Source: Streptomyces sp. NBC_01478
GTDB lineage: Bacteria; Actinomycetota; Actinomycetes; Streptomycetales; Streptomycetaceae
Assembly (NCBI RefSeq): GCF_036227225.1
Contig: NZ_CP109444.1
Span: forward strand, 11,761,501-11,825,500
Length of the DNA: 64,000 bases
Direction of reading: 5' to 3'
Shown here: one piece after another, positions 42,904-51,557 of the stretch
Numbering within the stretch: the stretch's first letter is position 1
How the letters are laid out: every line of letters starts with the position of its first letter
Translations under genes and position numbers: made by a program
The notes under the pieces: generated by a model
The model's input: only the letters and a program-made list of their open reading frames with translations
Database searches by the model: none
Told to the model about the DNA's origin: nothing

Positions 42904-43575
42904 AACCTGCAGCAGACCCACTTCAGATGGAGCGGCCTCGGCAAAGCCGCCGGCACGGGCGCCCTGTACGGCGTGGGCGCCGGGTTGCTCATGCCCGCGG
43001 CCGGCGCCGGCACCTTCGGCCTCCTGGGCCTGGAGGAGGGCAGCACAGCGGCTACGGTGACCTCGGCAGCCGTCCGCGCGACACTGGCCGCAGGTGCCTT
43101 CAGCGCCGCAGTGTGCGGGCCCACCACCCCCTGGGACCTGCTGCGCAGCGCTGCAGGCGGAGCCCACGGATTCATGCAGAAATACAGCACATGGCTGGGT
43201 GGAGCCGGCATTGTGCTAGGTGTCGTTTCCATGATCACCCCACTGGGCTGGGTTGCCGACGCAGCGCTGATCGCCGGCTTCGTGCTGGGCGGGGCCACTA
43301 CCGCAGATGCGTGTTTCTCTCAACAGTGGGGTAGCTGTACCGCGGGAGCAATAACCTTTGGAATGGCTGGGGTTGGATATGGGGCGAGCAGAGCGGCTGC
43401 GTCAGCGCTGCGCGATGCCGTAGGAGCACCCATATTTACGCGAATGGGTCTGAAGGTCGGAGCATTGCTGTTCCGGGCGTTGGCCGGAGTCTCCAACGTG
43501 AGTTCGGTCGGCTGGGCGGTGATCGGAACCGCCACGGGAGGGGATCTGAGTGACGACAGGCGCGAGGACGGCTAG
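42904..43575 (+). CDS. 5'-truncated Gly/Ala-rich hydrophobic protein, pretoxin-like
   Basis: An open frame of about 223 codons begins inside the transposase relic and ends at TAG 43573-43575; no native start is visible. From about 42930 it reads LGKAAGTGALYGVGAGLLMP, LLRSAAGGAHGFMQKYSTWL, VLGVVSMITPLGWVADAALI, AGFVLGGATTADACFSQQW and AGAITFGMAGVGYGASRAAA. This resembles the hydrophobic middle part of Streptomyces polymorphic-toxin-like proteins, before a toxin tip. The next ORF starts three bases after its stop, a layout used by toxin and immunity genes. Assignment is by resemblance only; the protein is probably a remnant. Confidence 0.5.
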   Translation, partial: NLQQTHFRWSGLGKAAGTGALYGVGAGLLMPAAGAGTFGLLGLEEGSTAATVTSAAVRATLAAGAFSAAVCGPTTPWDLLRSAAGGAHGFMQKYSTWLGGAGIVLGVVSMITPLGWVADAALIAGFVLGGATTADACFSQQWGSCTAGAITFGMAGVGYGASRAAASALRDAVGAPIFTRMGLKVGALLFRALAGVSNVSSVGWAVIGTATGGDLSDDRREDG

Positions 43576-43578
43576 ATC

Positions 43579-44031
43579 GTGAAAAGATCCGATGCTCCTC
43601 TCTCCGTGAGAACTCTCGATGAAGTGAAGCAGATTCCCTGGCGAGCCAGAAAGCTCCTGCGCAGAGCACAGAAGAACGGGAAGACGGGGGTTCTTCTGAT
43701 CGCTGAGATCAGAGAGCCAATCCGAAGTTTTACCAACAAATCGGGTGTCGTGTCCATTCGCGAGAACGGCCTGGAGTTTTGTTCTCGGGACCGTTTCGCC
43801 AAAGCGCCGAAATTCGTCGAACTTGCACCTGGTCTTCATGAGATGGAGTTTATGGTAATTCGCATAAAGGTAAGCAAGACCAGCTCATTCCGGAGAGCCG
43901 TGGAGCTGCGAGAGGGCGACGTCTTGGTTGCATTGTGCGATCCCGTCCAACCGAACACCTTCTACAGGAAGAGCAGCACTGTGGACTCCTGGTTTGTCGG
44001 GATCCTTTCGCCGCCAGAGAGGGCGAGTTGA
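43579..44031 (+). CDS. Hypothetical protein, possible partner of the upstream ORF
   Basis: GTG 43579 starts a 150-residue basic protein (KRSDAPLSVRTLDEVKQIPW, RARKLLRRAQKNGKTGVLLI, IRSFTNKSGVVSIRENGLEF, FVELAPGLHEMEFMVIRIKV, WFVGILSPPERAS). I recognise no family. Predicted strands suggest a small beta-rich domain. GC is clearly lower than in neighbours and AT-ending codons are frequent, a sign of recent transfer. It follows the hydrophobic ORF after three bases, so the two were probably an operon; an immunity or modifier role is only a guess. Confidence 0.6.
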   Translation: MKRSDAPLSVRTLDEVKQIPWRARKLLRRAQKNGKTGVLLIAEIREPIRSFTNKSGVVSIRENGLEFCSRDRFAKAPKFVELAPGLHEMEFMVIRIKVSKTSSFRRAVELREGDVLVALCDPVQPNTFYRKSSTVDSWFVGILSPPERAS

Positions 44032-44100
44032 GTACTCGTGCCGACCGGCAGCCGATGACCATGGCGTAGATCATCGGCAGGTCCGGCTCCAGCGGGATGC

Positions 44101-44235
44101 GTCGACCTTGCGCGCCAGACCCTGGTCACGGCCCGCGAGGCGGCGAAGAAGAACGGCGCCACAGACGAAGAAGCCGAAGCGGCGCACTGTTGCCCTGACC
44201 CGGCCAGCGCCCGGGAGCAACGGCATATCAGGAGC
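44101..44235 (+). pseudogene. DUF721 (DciA-like) N-terminal fragment with frameshift
   Basis: VDLARQTLVTAREAAKKNGA, then after a one-frame shift TKKPKRRTVALTRPAPGSNG, resembles the N-terminal part of actinobacterial DUF721/DciA-like proteins found on plasmids and phages (V-D-L-A-R-x-A-L-x-x-A-R-E-x-A). The C-terminal domain is missing. Confidence 0.45.
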
Positions 44236-44247
44236 CAGCCCCGTCCG

Positions 44248-44487
44248 ATGGGCCGGAAGGTCCCCCTGCACGAGAAGGTCGCCCGCCGGTTCTGGATCCG
44301 CCGCCGCTGCCCGCTCTGCGACGCGAAGGCAGGCCAGGACTGCACCGACCCTGGCGAGCCGGGCGGTAAGGCAGTCCGGCGTGAGCACGGTCATGACGAG
44401 CGCATCGAGCCGATCGTGAAGGAACGCGAGGCGGCGACGAAGGCCAAGAAGGCCCGCGAACCGGAGGACCGGCGCACGAGCACGTCC
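44248..44487 (+). pseudogene. Plasmid-type zinc-finger protein, truncated
   Basis: MGRKVPLHEKVARRFWIRRR, CPLCDAKAGQDCTDPGEPGG, VRREHGHDERIEPIVKERE is a small zinc-finger protein of the kind found on Streptomyces plasmids and integrative elements (C-x-x-C, then C and H). After about 75 codons the frame runs into antisense of another gene, so the 3' end is lost. Confidence 0.5.
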
Positions 44488-44642
44488 TGGCCGACTTTGA
44501 GCGGGCGGACCCAGATCAGCCCGACCAGTTCGCCGTGCACCAGCGGCATCATGACCGGGCGCGGCACGGCGCCCTCGCCCAGTCCCGCGGTGTACGCCTC
44601 CTTCATCACGCCGACCAGCGCGTCCCGCATCCGTGCTTCCAC
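44391..44642 (-). CDS. Hypothetical protein, C-terminally truncated
   Basis: GTG 44642 has GGAGGG upstream and begins MEARMRDALVGVMKEAYTAG, LGEGAVPRPVMMPLVHGELV, GLIWVRPLKVGQDVLVRR, a pattern I associate with conserved plasmid or integrative-element proteins of Streptomyces. From about 44485 it is antisense to the zinc-finger fragment, so both converge on one junction. About 55 native codons remain of 83. Function unknown. Confidence 0.5.
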   Translation of the reverse strand: MEARMRDALVGVMKEAYTAGLGEGAVPRPVMMPLVHGELVGLIWVRPLKVGQDVLVRRSSGSRAFLAFVAASRSFTIGSMRSS

Positions 44643-44844
44643 GGACGCCCCCTCCGTCTGCCAATTCCGATCACCGCACCATGGCATAAGGGATGAGGCA
44701 GTGAGCTGTTTCCAACCTCAGCTTGAGCAGGTCAGATGCAAGGTGAGGACCGCACCCGCAGCAACCGCTTCAAGCGCTGAACACTTCGCGAAGCGCTGCA
44801 GGCGGTCGCGAACTGGCAGGTCGGCAACGATGACGAAAGGCGGA

Positions 44845-45651
44845 TCAGCGCGCCGGCTCAGACGTGCCTCGCGCCTGGTCACGGCTGGCGACCACCAGGT
44901 ATCCATCGCTCTCGGGGTCGAAGGTGGTGGACTGCACCGTGAGCCCAACGCTCCGCAACTGCGCCACGAGGTCCTCGTACCGGTAGGGCCAGATGGACAA
45001 CCGCTCCGAGCAGGCTCGCACTGCCCCATCCGGCTCGATCTGGGCGACCACGATCTCGAGGAAGTGTTCCTGCTCCCAGTGCTGCTCGATCTGCCAGTAG
45101 TAGCTGACGACCGCATCGCGGTCGTTGCGGCGGATGAGTCGATCGCGGACATCTACCCGTGAGCCGACGGAGCGCACGAGCTCCCAGTTGCGTGACGTGA
45201 GCACGAGGCGTCCGCCCGAATTCAGCAGCCGCGACATCGCGTCCAGTGCGGTCAGGCGCCCGGCTGCGCCCTCAGCGTGCCCGAGTGAATTGCCGACACA
45301 GAACACCAGATCGAACGTGGAGTCCTCCAGGTGGTCGGGCAGCTCGTCCCAGCTCGCGCGGAGGGCTCGAAGCGAGACACCCTGCTCGTCGGCGGCCTTC
45401 TCGGTCCGGCGAACCATCCCACTGCTGGCGTCTGCGGCGACCACGTCAAGGCCAAGACTCGCAAGACCGACGGCGAGCTGGCCGGTTCCACACGCGCAGT
45501 CGAGGACGCGCGCGTTGGGCGGCATAGAGCCCACGACATCGCTGTAGTAAACCGCGGCTGCCTTGGCGGGGGTCAACCTGTCGTCCCCGATCAGCCACTC
45601 GTATACGTCGGAAAGCGCCCCATAACCAGCCACCGCGAGAACCTCCATCAC
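44845..45651 (-). CDS. Class I SAM-dependent methyltransferase
   Basis: A 268-residue methyltransferase: start MMEVLAVAGYGALSDVYEWL, motif I VLDCACGTGQLAVGLASLGL near 48-67, acidic loop VVAADASSGMVRR, motif II FDLVFCVGNSLGHAEGA near 115-131, and motif III SGGRLVLTSRNWELVRSV. Late residues (YRYEDLVAQLRSVGLTVQST) complete the fold. It resembles glycine/sarcosine-like and small-molecule methyltransferases; the acceptor is unknown. It stands alone between relics and the intact IS. Confidence 0.88.
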   Translation of the reverse strand: MMEVLAVAGYGALSDVYEWLIGDDRLTPAKAAAVYYSDVVGSMPPNARVLDCACGTGQLAVGLASLGLDVVAADASSGMVRRTEKAADEQGVSLRALRASWDELPDHLEDSTFDLVFCVGNSLGHAEGAAGRLTALDAMSRLLNSGGRLVLTSRNWELVRSVGSRVDVRDRLIRRNDRDAVVSYYWQIEQHWEQEHFLEIVVAQIEPDGAVRACSERLSIWPYRYEDLVAQLRSVGLTVQSTTFDPESDGYLVVASRDQARGTSEPAR

Positions 45652-45887
45652 TCGACGACACGCGGGCTAGACCACGCCTGCGATTCGGACCTTGCGCCTC
45701 GCACTGTGCCGGGCCGTGTCAGCGAAGCATCGAGGAGGACCCAATCACTTCCGGCCGCTGAGACTCCACCGGATTTCGTGGGAAACCGCGACACGCCGCA
45801 CCGACGCAGGTCCCCACTCCACCGGCGCCCCAACGGCCACGATGGGGACCGCAGCCGGCAAGCGCGCGTTCACTGCGGAGCGCTTTA

Positions 45888-46750
45888 GACCGTGTCCTAC
45901 ATGGTCAGTTGGTGGTTGTGCTGGGCATGGGGAGTGGACGGTGGGGATGGATCGTTCCGGACGGCTTGTGGGAGTTGGCGAGGCCGTTGCTGCCGCCGGC
46001 GCGGGTTCGTCCGCAGGGCGGCGGGGTCGCGAACATCGATGACGAGGCGGTCTTCGCCGCGATCGTCTACGTCCTGGTCAGCGGCTGCGCATGGCGGGCG
46101 TTGCCGCCGTGCTTCGGGGCGTCGAAGTCGACCGTGCACCGCCGCTTCGCCATCTGGTCCCGGGCCGGTGTCTGGGGCCGACTGCACCAGAGAGTTCTCC
46201 AACTCCTGGACGAGCAGGGCCTGATCGACCTGTCCCGTGCAGTCCTCGACTCAGCTCATGTCCGCGCTAAAAAGGGGGCGAACATACAGGTCCGAGCCCC
46301 GTGGACCGAGGCAAACCCGGTTCCAGGATGCACGTCCTGTCGGACGCGAACGGACTGCCCCTACGCGTCGGGCTCTCCGCGGCCAACACCCACGACAGCC
46401 AGGCCCTGAAGCCGATGCTGTCCCATTTCCACATGGGACACGAATCCCACGCGGCCGATTCCAAGCCTCAACGCCTGCACGCCGACAAGGCGTACGACGT
46501 CCCTCACCTGCGCCGATGGTTATGGGGCAAGCGCATCGGCGTCCGGATCGCCCGCAAGGGCATTGACTCCAGCGAACGACTCGGCCGGCGCAGGTGGGTC
46601 ATCGAGCGCACCATGTCCTGGCTGACCGGCTACCGCCGCCTCAACCACCGCTACGAACGGAAACCAGGCAACTACCTGGCCTTTCTCGGCCTGGCATCCG
46701 CCCTCTGCTGCTACAAACGGTTCCTCAAACTGACCATGTAGGACACGGTC
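45888..46750 (+). mobile_element. Complete IS5-family insertion sequence (863 bp)
   Basis: Perfect 23-base terminal inverted repeats (45888-45910 and 46728-46750, starting GACCGTGTCC) enclose a two-frame transposase. The element is flanked by TA on both sides, which fits a TA target duplication of IS5-type elements. The ends are intact, so it is a recent arrival. Its right end lies 22 bases from the stop of rpoA. Confidence 0.92.
45909..46741 (+). CDS. IS5-family transposase expressed by -1 frameshifting
   Basis: The first frame (to 46409) carries the N-terminal helix-turn-helix region (WELARPLLPPARVRPQGGG, FGASKSTVHRRFAIWSRAGV) and the first catalytic Asp in VLDSAHVRAKKG. The second frame (-1 relative to it) carries GKPGSRMHVLSDANGLPLRV, the second Asp in HADKAYDVPHLRRWL and the Glu in RWVIERTMSWLTGYRRL. 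The homologous join is at the A5G5 tract 46269-46278 right after RAKKG, a typical slippery site, so frameshifting rather than mutation is likely. All DDE residues are present. Start may be 45909 or the ATG at 45927. Confidence 0.88.
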
Positions 46751-46772
46751 TAAGCCTGGCGCTGTGCAGCGT

Positions 46773-47792
46773 TCAGTATTGCTCGGTCTCCACGAAGCCC
46801 GCGTCCACGTCGTCGGCACCGAAGGTGTCGGCGGCGGCGGTCGGGTTGAATCCGGGCGGGGCGTCCTTCAGGGCCAGGCCCATGCCAGCGAGCTTTTCCT
46901 TGACCTCGTCGATGGACTTCGCACCGAAGTTGCGGATGTCCATCAGGTCAGCCTCCGAGCGGGCCAGCAGCTCACCCACGGAGTGGACGCCTTCGCGCTT
47001 GAGGCAGTTGTACGACCGAACGGTGAGCTCGAGCTCCTCGATCGGCAGGGCGAGATCAGCGGCAAGGGCGGCGTCCGTCGGGGACGGGCCCATGTCGATG
47101 CCCTCGGCGTCGATGTTGAGCTCACGCGCCAGACCGAACAGCTCCACCAGGGTCTTACCGGCGGACGCCATGGCGTCGCGGGGACGCATGGCCTGCTTGG
47201 TCTCGACGTCGACGATCAGCTTGTCGAAGTCGGTGCGCTGCTCGACACGGGTCGCCTCGACCTTGTACGTGACCTTCAGCACGGGGCTGTAGATGGAGTC
47301 GACCGGGATACGGCCGATCTCCTGGCCCACCTGCTTGTTCTGCACGGCGGAGACGTAGCCGCGACCGCGCTCGACGGTCAGCTCCATCTCCAGCTTGCCC
47401 TTGCCGTTGAGCGTGGCGAGGACGAGGTCGGGGTTGTGCACCTCGACACCGGCCGGGGGCGCGATGTCGGCGGCGGTGACCAGACCCGGACCCTGCTTGC
47501 GCAGGTACATCACGACGGGTTCGTCCTGCTCACTGCTGACGACGAGCTGCTTGATGTTGAGGATCAGGTCGGTGACGTCCTCCTTGACGCCCGGCACGGT
47601 GGTGAACTCGTGCAGAACGCCGTCGATCCGGATGCTGGTGACAGCGGCACCGGGGATCGAGGAGAGGAGCGTACGGCGGAGGGAGTTGCCGAGGGTGTAG
47701 CCGAAGCCCGGCTCCAGCGGCTCGATCACGAACCGGGACCGGAATTCGTCGACGACCTCTTCGGTCAGGGACGGACGCTGGGCAATGAGCAC
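46773..47792 (-). CDS. rpoA: RNA polymerase alpha subunit, stand-alone (probable second copy)
   Basis: GTG 47792 gives 339 residues, full family length. The N-terminal dimerisation domain is intact ([80 protein letters not shown]). The C-terminal domain that contacts UP elements and activators is too ([40 protein letters not shown]). The normal bacterial rpoA sits between rpsD and rplQ; neither is here, and the neighbours are an IS and pseudogenes, so this is most likely an extra copy. It appears to differ from the usual Streptomyces sequence at only scattered C-terminal positions. It would compete for core assembly and could alter activator response. Confidence 0.92.
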   Translation of the reverse strand: MLIAQRPSLTEEVVDEFRSRFVIEPLEPGFGYTLGNSLRRTLLSSIPGAAVTSIRIDGVLHEFTTVPGVKEDVTDLILNIKQLVVSSEQDEPVVMYLRKQGPGLVTAADIAPPAGVEVHNPDLVLATLNGKGKLEMELTVERGRGYVSAVQNKQVGQEIGRIPVDSIYSPVLKVTYKVEATRVEQRTDFDKLIVDVETKQAMRPRDAMASAGKTLVELFGLARELNIDAEGIDMGPSPTDAALAADLALPIEELELTVRSYNCLKREGVHSVGELLARSEADLMDIRNFGAKSIDEVKEKLAGMGLALKDAPPGFNPTAAADTFGADDVDAGFVETEQY

Positions 47793-47867
47793 GGGGTGTT
47801 GCCTCCATTTCCGGCGCCCGCTATTTGACGCCGTAGACCCTACGAAGGGTACGGGGCGACACAAGGC

Positions 47868-47893
47868 GGTACGGTCTCCGCAGAGGCCGTACC
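47868..47893. promoter_or_regulatory. Hairpin between rpoA and the divergent NUDIX relic
   Basis: GGTACGG (47868-47874) and CCGTACC (47887-47893) pair around a CTC...GAG inner stem, 76 bases before the rpoA start and 33 before the NUDIX relic. It could be an operator or attenuator; a terminator function is unlikely in a divergent gap. Confidence 0.4.
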
Positions 47894-47925
47894 ACCCGAC
47901 TCCAACCCAGCGAGGAGAATTCGGG

Positions 47926-48480
47926 TGGCCACTCTGAACGACGTCCTAGCCACGCCGTCGTCTACGTGGCAGCGGAGCAGCTCCTGAAAGGCAACGCAGC
48001 GGTGTTCGCCTACCGGCGGGCAAAGCGGCTGGAGGACACCAAGATCGTGCTGGTCCGGGAGTTCCGCACTCCAGGTGCAGCCGACGACGGGTACGTACGC
48101 GAACGGCCCGCCGGCTCCGGTCTGGCAGGCATGGCTGACCCGCGGGCCGTCGTGGCCGAGGAGTTCACCGAGGAGACCGGGCTGGCCATCGACCCGACCC
48201 GGTTGCGAGCGCACAACCCACGGCAGGTCGCCGTTACCCTCTCCACTCACCGGTCACCCTTGCTCTCGTTCCAGTTGAACGCGGCTGAACTGGACGAACT
48301 GTGCTCCGATGTTGCCGCTCAAGGAGCGACAGCGGAGTCCGAGCGGACGTATGTCGAAAACGCCCGGCTCGGCGATCTACTCATGAGTGCCACGGTCGGC
48401 TGGAACACGCTCGGCGCGATCACGCAGGTGCTGCTCGCCGATGAGTCCCTGGCGGCAGCGGACGCCGGCGAAATGCAATC
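47926..48480 (+). pseudogene. NUDIX-hydrolase-like gene, broken near its start
   Basis: A good ribosome site (GCGAGGAG) precedes GTG 47926, but its frame ([14 protein letters not shown]) stops at once. Another frame then reads HAVVYVAAEQLLKGNAAVFA, YRRAKRLEDTKIVLVREFR, PRAVVAEEFTEETGLAIDPT, LRAHNPRQVAVTLSTHRS and VGWNTLGAITQVLLADE, a NUDIX-type domain whose box keeps E-E-x-T-E-E-T-G-L but lacks the usual upstream G-G spacing. A deletion with frameshift joins the two parts. The frame runs on past 48480 antisense to a kinase fragment. Confidence 0.6.
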
Positions 48481-48561
48481 CACAGCTTTGACGAGTGACG
48501 CGCAGGCCCAGACGTTCAGGAGATCTCCGGAGTCGAGCTGTCGAACGGAGCGCGGCCATTC

Positions 48562-48830
48562 TCATCCGGTCGGCAGGCTGACGACGAACCGGGCCCCTGG
48601 AGTGTGCCCGGGGTCGTGGGTCACGTCGCCGCCGGTGGAGCGGGCGAGGCGTCGTGCCGGTGGCAGTCCGAGGCCCGCGCCGCCGTGTCCGTCGTCGGGA
48701 TCCGCGCGACGGCCGGGCTCGAAGCGCTGTCCGGCGAACGGGGGCGGTACGCCGGGGCCATCGTCGATGACGTCGACTCGAACGCCGTCGGGCGCGTGGT
48801 ACGCCTGGATGGTGACGCTTAGCCCTGAGC
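48562..48830 (-). pseudogene. C-terminal fragment of a sensor histidine kinase
   Basis: VTIQAYHAPDGVRVDVIDDG, PGVPPPFAGQRFEPGRRADP, then GHGGAGLGLPPARRLARSTG and GARFVVSLPTG contain the D-D-G-P-G (G1), F-E and G-x-G-L-G-L (G2) boxes of a HATPase domain. The H box, N box and sensor are absent. The fragment abuts the end of the carboxymuconolactone decarboxylase family gene, marking a deletion junction. Confidence 0.7.
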
Positions 48831-49139
48831 CTCGGCGTCGGCGACGGCGATCGCGATGCCGAGCGCTTCGGTGATGTTGCCGGCCGCCGTCATGACGCGG
48901 GCCGTGCCCACGATGGGGGCGATGGCGACCAGGACGTCCTGTAGCTGGTCGGCGGTCAGGCCGGCCTGGAGGGCGGGGTCGATGTTGGCGACGTAGGAGA
49001 TCGGCGGGGCGTCCGAAGCGGCGAGGGCCGCGATGCGGGTGAGCATGAACGTGTCCGGCGTCAGCCCACACCGTTCGACCGAGTCGATCGTCATCGCGGC
49101 GATGGTGTCCAGTACCGGGGTCTCGGAGCTTGTGGTCAT
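48819..49139 (-). CDS. Carboxymuconolactone decarboxylase family protein
   Basis: A 106-residue all-helical protein from ATG 49139 (CAGGAGATG upstream): VLDTIAAMTIDSVERCGLTP, DTFMLTRIAALAASDAPPIS, YVANIDPALQAGLTADQLQD, VLVAIAPIVGTARVMTAAGN. This is the AhpD/CMD fold; the C-x-x-C-H redox motif of AhpD is absent (the equivalent is not cysteine-bearing), so it is not an alkyl-hydroperoxidase. Many such proteins are uncharacterised. It is flanked by relics and is monocistronic. Confidence 0.85.
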   Translation of the reverse strand: MTTSSETPVLDTIAAMTIDSVERCGLTPDTFMLTRIAALAASDAPPISYVANIDPALQAGLTADQLQDVLVAIAPIVGTARVMTAAGNITEALGIAIAVADAEAQG

Positions 49140-49451
49140 GGGGGGTCATCTCCTGTTGTTGTCGTGATGAGGATCAGCGGGCCTACAAGGTCTCCGCGTC
49201 TCGGTGCAGCGTCTGCTTCTCGAAGGTAGGTCCGATTCCCGGTGATCGCCTCTCAGGGGATCACCGACGGGACGTGAAGGGCGCATGAGGCGGGGCATCC
49301 TCATGAGTCCCGTGGCTGGGTGGGCGGAGGAGCAGCGGTGTCGGGTCCCGGCTGGGCGGGCTGTTCGGCGCTGGTGAGGGACGTCCACCGCGCTCCGGTG
49401 CGCAGGCGAAAGGCGGCGACGGCGGCCTCCACGGTGGCGAAGAAGTGCCGA

Positions 49452-49689
49452 CCTGTCCGCCGTCGGCCTCGCGGACGACTGCCGCCGCGTCGTCGCGTTC
49501 CATGAGGTCGGAGACGGTGGGTACGACGGCCGTCAGGTCGACGACCTGCTTGCCGCGGACCGCGGCCACACACGGTCCGTCGCATTGTGGGTTGTGGACG
49601 CGCGCGACGAGTGCGGCCCGATCGGCGTCCTGGGGCAGGACGGAGCCGGCTGTGAGGACCGGACAAGGGCGCGCTGCTGCCGATTCCAC
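49452..49689 (-). pseudogene. N-terminal fragment of a fumarylacetoacetate hydrolase family enzyme
   Basis: SVLPQDADRAALVARVHNPQ, CDGPCVAAVRGKQVVDLTAV, VPTVSDLMERDDAAAVVREA, DGG matches the N-terminal domain of FAH-family enzymes encoded beside sugar-acid dehydratases. After about 49452 the frame turns to unrelated sequence; another frame (FFATVEAAVAAFRLRTGARW) continues and is of unknown origin. It lies just after the dehydratase gene on the same strand, as expected for the next step of that pathway. Confidence 0.6.
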
Positions 49690-49736
49690 GATCGATGCTC
49701 TCGTGGATCAAAGGGATACGGTCGCCCGGGGCGGGC

Positions 49737-51473
49737 TCAGTGGGAGTCGCGAGGGACCTCGTGTCCACGGCTTCCGCGCAGGAAACCGAAGTCGGCGCCC
49801 TGGTCGGCCTGTTCCACGTGCTGGGTGTAGAGCCAGGAGTAGCCGCTGGTGTGCCGCTCGGCGGGTGCCCTCCATGTTTGCCGGCGTCGCGTGAGTTCGG
49901 CGTCGTCCACGTCCAGGCGCAGGGTGCGGTTGGGGACGTCGAGGACGACGGGGTCCCCGTCGTGCACCAGGGCGAGGGGTCCGCCGACGGCGGCCTCGGG
50001 CGCCACGTGCAGGATCACCGTCCCGTAGCCGGTGCCGCTCATCCGGCCATCGCAGATGCGCACCATGTCCTTGACGCCGGCCTTCAGCAGCTTGCCGGGC
50101 AGCGGGACGTTGGCGACCTCCGGCATGCCGGGGTAGCCCTTGGGGCCGGCGTTGCGGATGACGATGACGGTGTACTCGTCGATGTCGAGTTCCGGGTCGT
50201 CGGCCACCTCGTGATAGGCCTCGGGGGAGTCGAAGACGCGCGCGGGGCCACGGTGGGTGAGCAGGTGCGGTGAGGCGGCGGACTGCTTGATCACAGCGCC
50301 GTCGGGGCACAGGTTGCCGCGGAGTACGGCGATTCCGGTGCCGGCCGGCTGGAAGGGGGCGTCGAGGCGGGTGATGACGTCGGAGTCGACGCGTTCGGCG
50401 TTCTCGGTGTTCTCGGCGATGGTGCGTCCGGTGACCGTGATCTGTCCGCCGTGCAGCAGCTTGCCGCTGATCAGCTCGGCCATGACGGCGGGCAGGCCGC
50501 CCGCGTAGCAGAAGTCCTCCATGAGGTATTTGCCGCTTGGCATCAGGTTGACCAGGGTCGGCACCGCGCGGACCAGGCCGTCGAAGTCCCGCAGGTTCAG
50601 CTCGACACCGACGCGTCCGGCGATGGCGGTGAGATGGATGACGGCGTTCGTGGAGCCGCCGATGGCCGCGTTGACCCGGATGGCGTTCTCGAACGCCTCC
50701 CGGGTCAGGATCTGCGAAGGGCGCAGCTCCTCCTCCACCATCCCTACGATGCGCTGCCCCGCAGCCTGCGCGACTTCCATCCGCCGGGAGTCGACCGCGG
50801 GCCAGGCCGCCGACCCCGGCAGCTGCATACCGAGCGCCTCGGCCAGGCAGGCCATCGTAGAGGCGGTCCCCATCGTCATGCAGTGCCCGTTGGAACGGGC
50901 CATGCACCCCTCCGCGAAGAAGCACTCCTCCTCGGTCATCCGACCGGTCTTCAGGTCCTCCTCGAACTTCCACACCTGGGTACCGGACCCCACGTCCTGG
51001 CCCCGGTACTTGCCGTTGAGCATCGGCCCGCCGGTGACCATGACGGCGGGCAGATCGACGCTGGCGGCGCCCATGAGCATGGCGGGAGTCGTCTTGTCGC
51101 AACCGGACAGCAGCACGACACCGTCGAGCGGATTGGCCCGGATCAGCTCCTCGACCTCCATGGCCATGAGGTTGCGGTACAGCATGGCGGTGGGGCGCAT
51201 CAGGGTCTCGCCGGTGGCCATGGTGGGGAACTGGAGCGGCAGGCCGCCCGCCTGCCACACGCCGCGCTTGACGGCTTCGGCGACGCGTGTCAGATGCGCG
51301 TTGCACGGGGCGAGTTCGGAGGCACTGGTCGCGATGCCGATGACGGGACGCCCGTCGAACACCTCATGGCCGAATCCCTGGTTGCGCATCCAGGAGCGGT
51401 ACACCATCCCGCTGCGGCCCTGTGCGCCGAACCATGCCTGGCTGCGGCGGCTCGGCTTCTGAGCGTCGGTCAT
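49737..51473 (-). CDS. IlvD/Edd-family sugar-acid dehydratase
   Basis: A 578-residue dehydratase. Iron-sulfur ligands and family motifs are intact: ELAPCNAHLTRVAEAVKRGV, LLSGCDKTTPAMLMGAASVD, ARSNGHCMTMGTASTMACLA, AIGGSTNAVIHLTAIAGRVG, and GRMSGTGYGTVILHVAPEAA. The end SGYSWLYTQHVEQADQGADF is typical of the L-arabonate/D-xylonate-type branch rather than of the biosynthetic IlvD, so it probably dehydrates a sugar acid to a 2-keto-3-deoxy acid. ATG 51473 has GGGAG upstream. It is divergent from a GntR regulator with a perfect palindrome between, and is followed by a broken FAH gene, so the pathway is incomplete here. Confidence 0.9.
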   Translation of the reverse strand: MTDAQKPSRRSQAWFGAQGRSGMVYRSWMRNQGFGHEVFDGRPVIGIATSASELAPCNAHLTRVAEAVKRGVWQAGGLPLQFPTMATGETLMRPTAMLYRNLMAMEVEELIRANPLDGVVLLSGCDKTTPAMLMGAASVDLPAVMVTGGPMLNGKYRGQDVGSGTQVWKFEEDLKTGRMTEEECFFAEGCMARSNGHCMTMGTASTMACLAEALGMQLPGSAAWPAVDSRRMEVAQAAGQRIVGMVEEELRPSQILTREAFENAIRVNAAIGGSTNAVIHLTAIAGRVGVELNLRDFDGLVRAVPTLVNLMPSGKYLMEDFCYAGGLPAVMAELISGKLLHGGQITVTGRTIAENTENAERVDSDVITRLDAPFQPAGTGIAVLRGNLCPDGAVIKQSAASPHLLTHRGPARVFDSPEAYHEVADDPELDIDEYTVIVIRNAGPKGYPGMPEVANVPLPGKLLKAGVKDMVRICDGRMSGTGYGTVILHVAPEAAVGGPLALVHDGDPVVLDVPNRTLRLDVDDAELTRRRQTWRAPAERHTSGYSWLYTQHVEQADQGADFGFLRGSRGHEVPRDSH

Positions 51474-51557
51474 GTACGCACTCCCGTGGCTCTCGCGTCG
51501 TCCGCTTGGCGGTGGGGCGATGTCGGGGGAGGACCCGCAGGCCGTACCCTGGAACTC

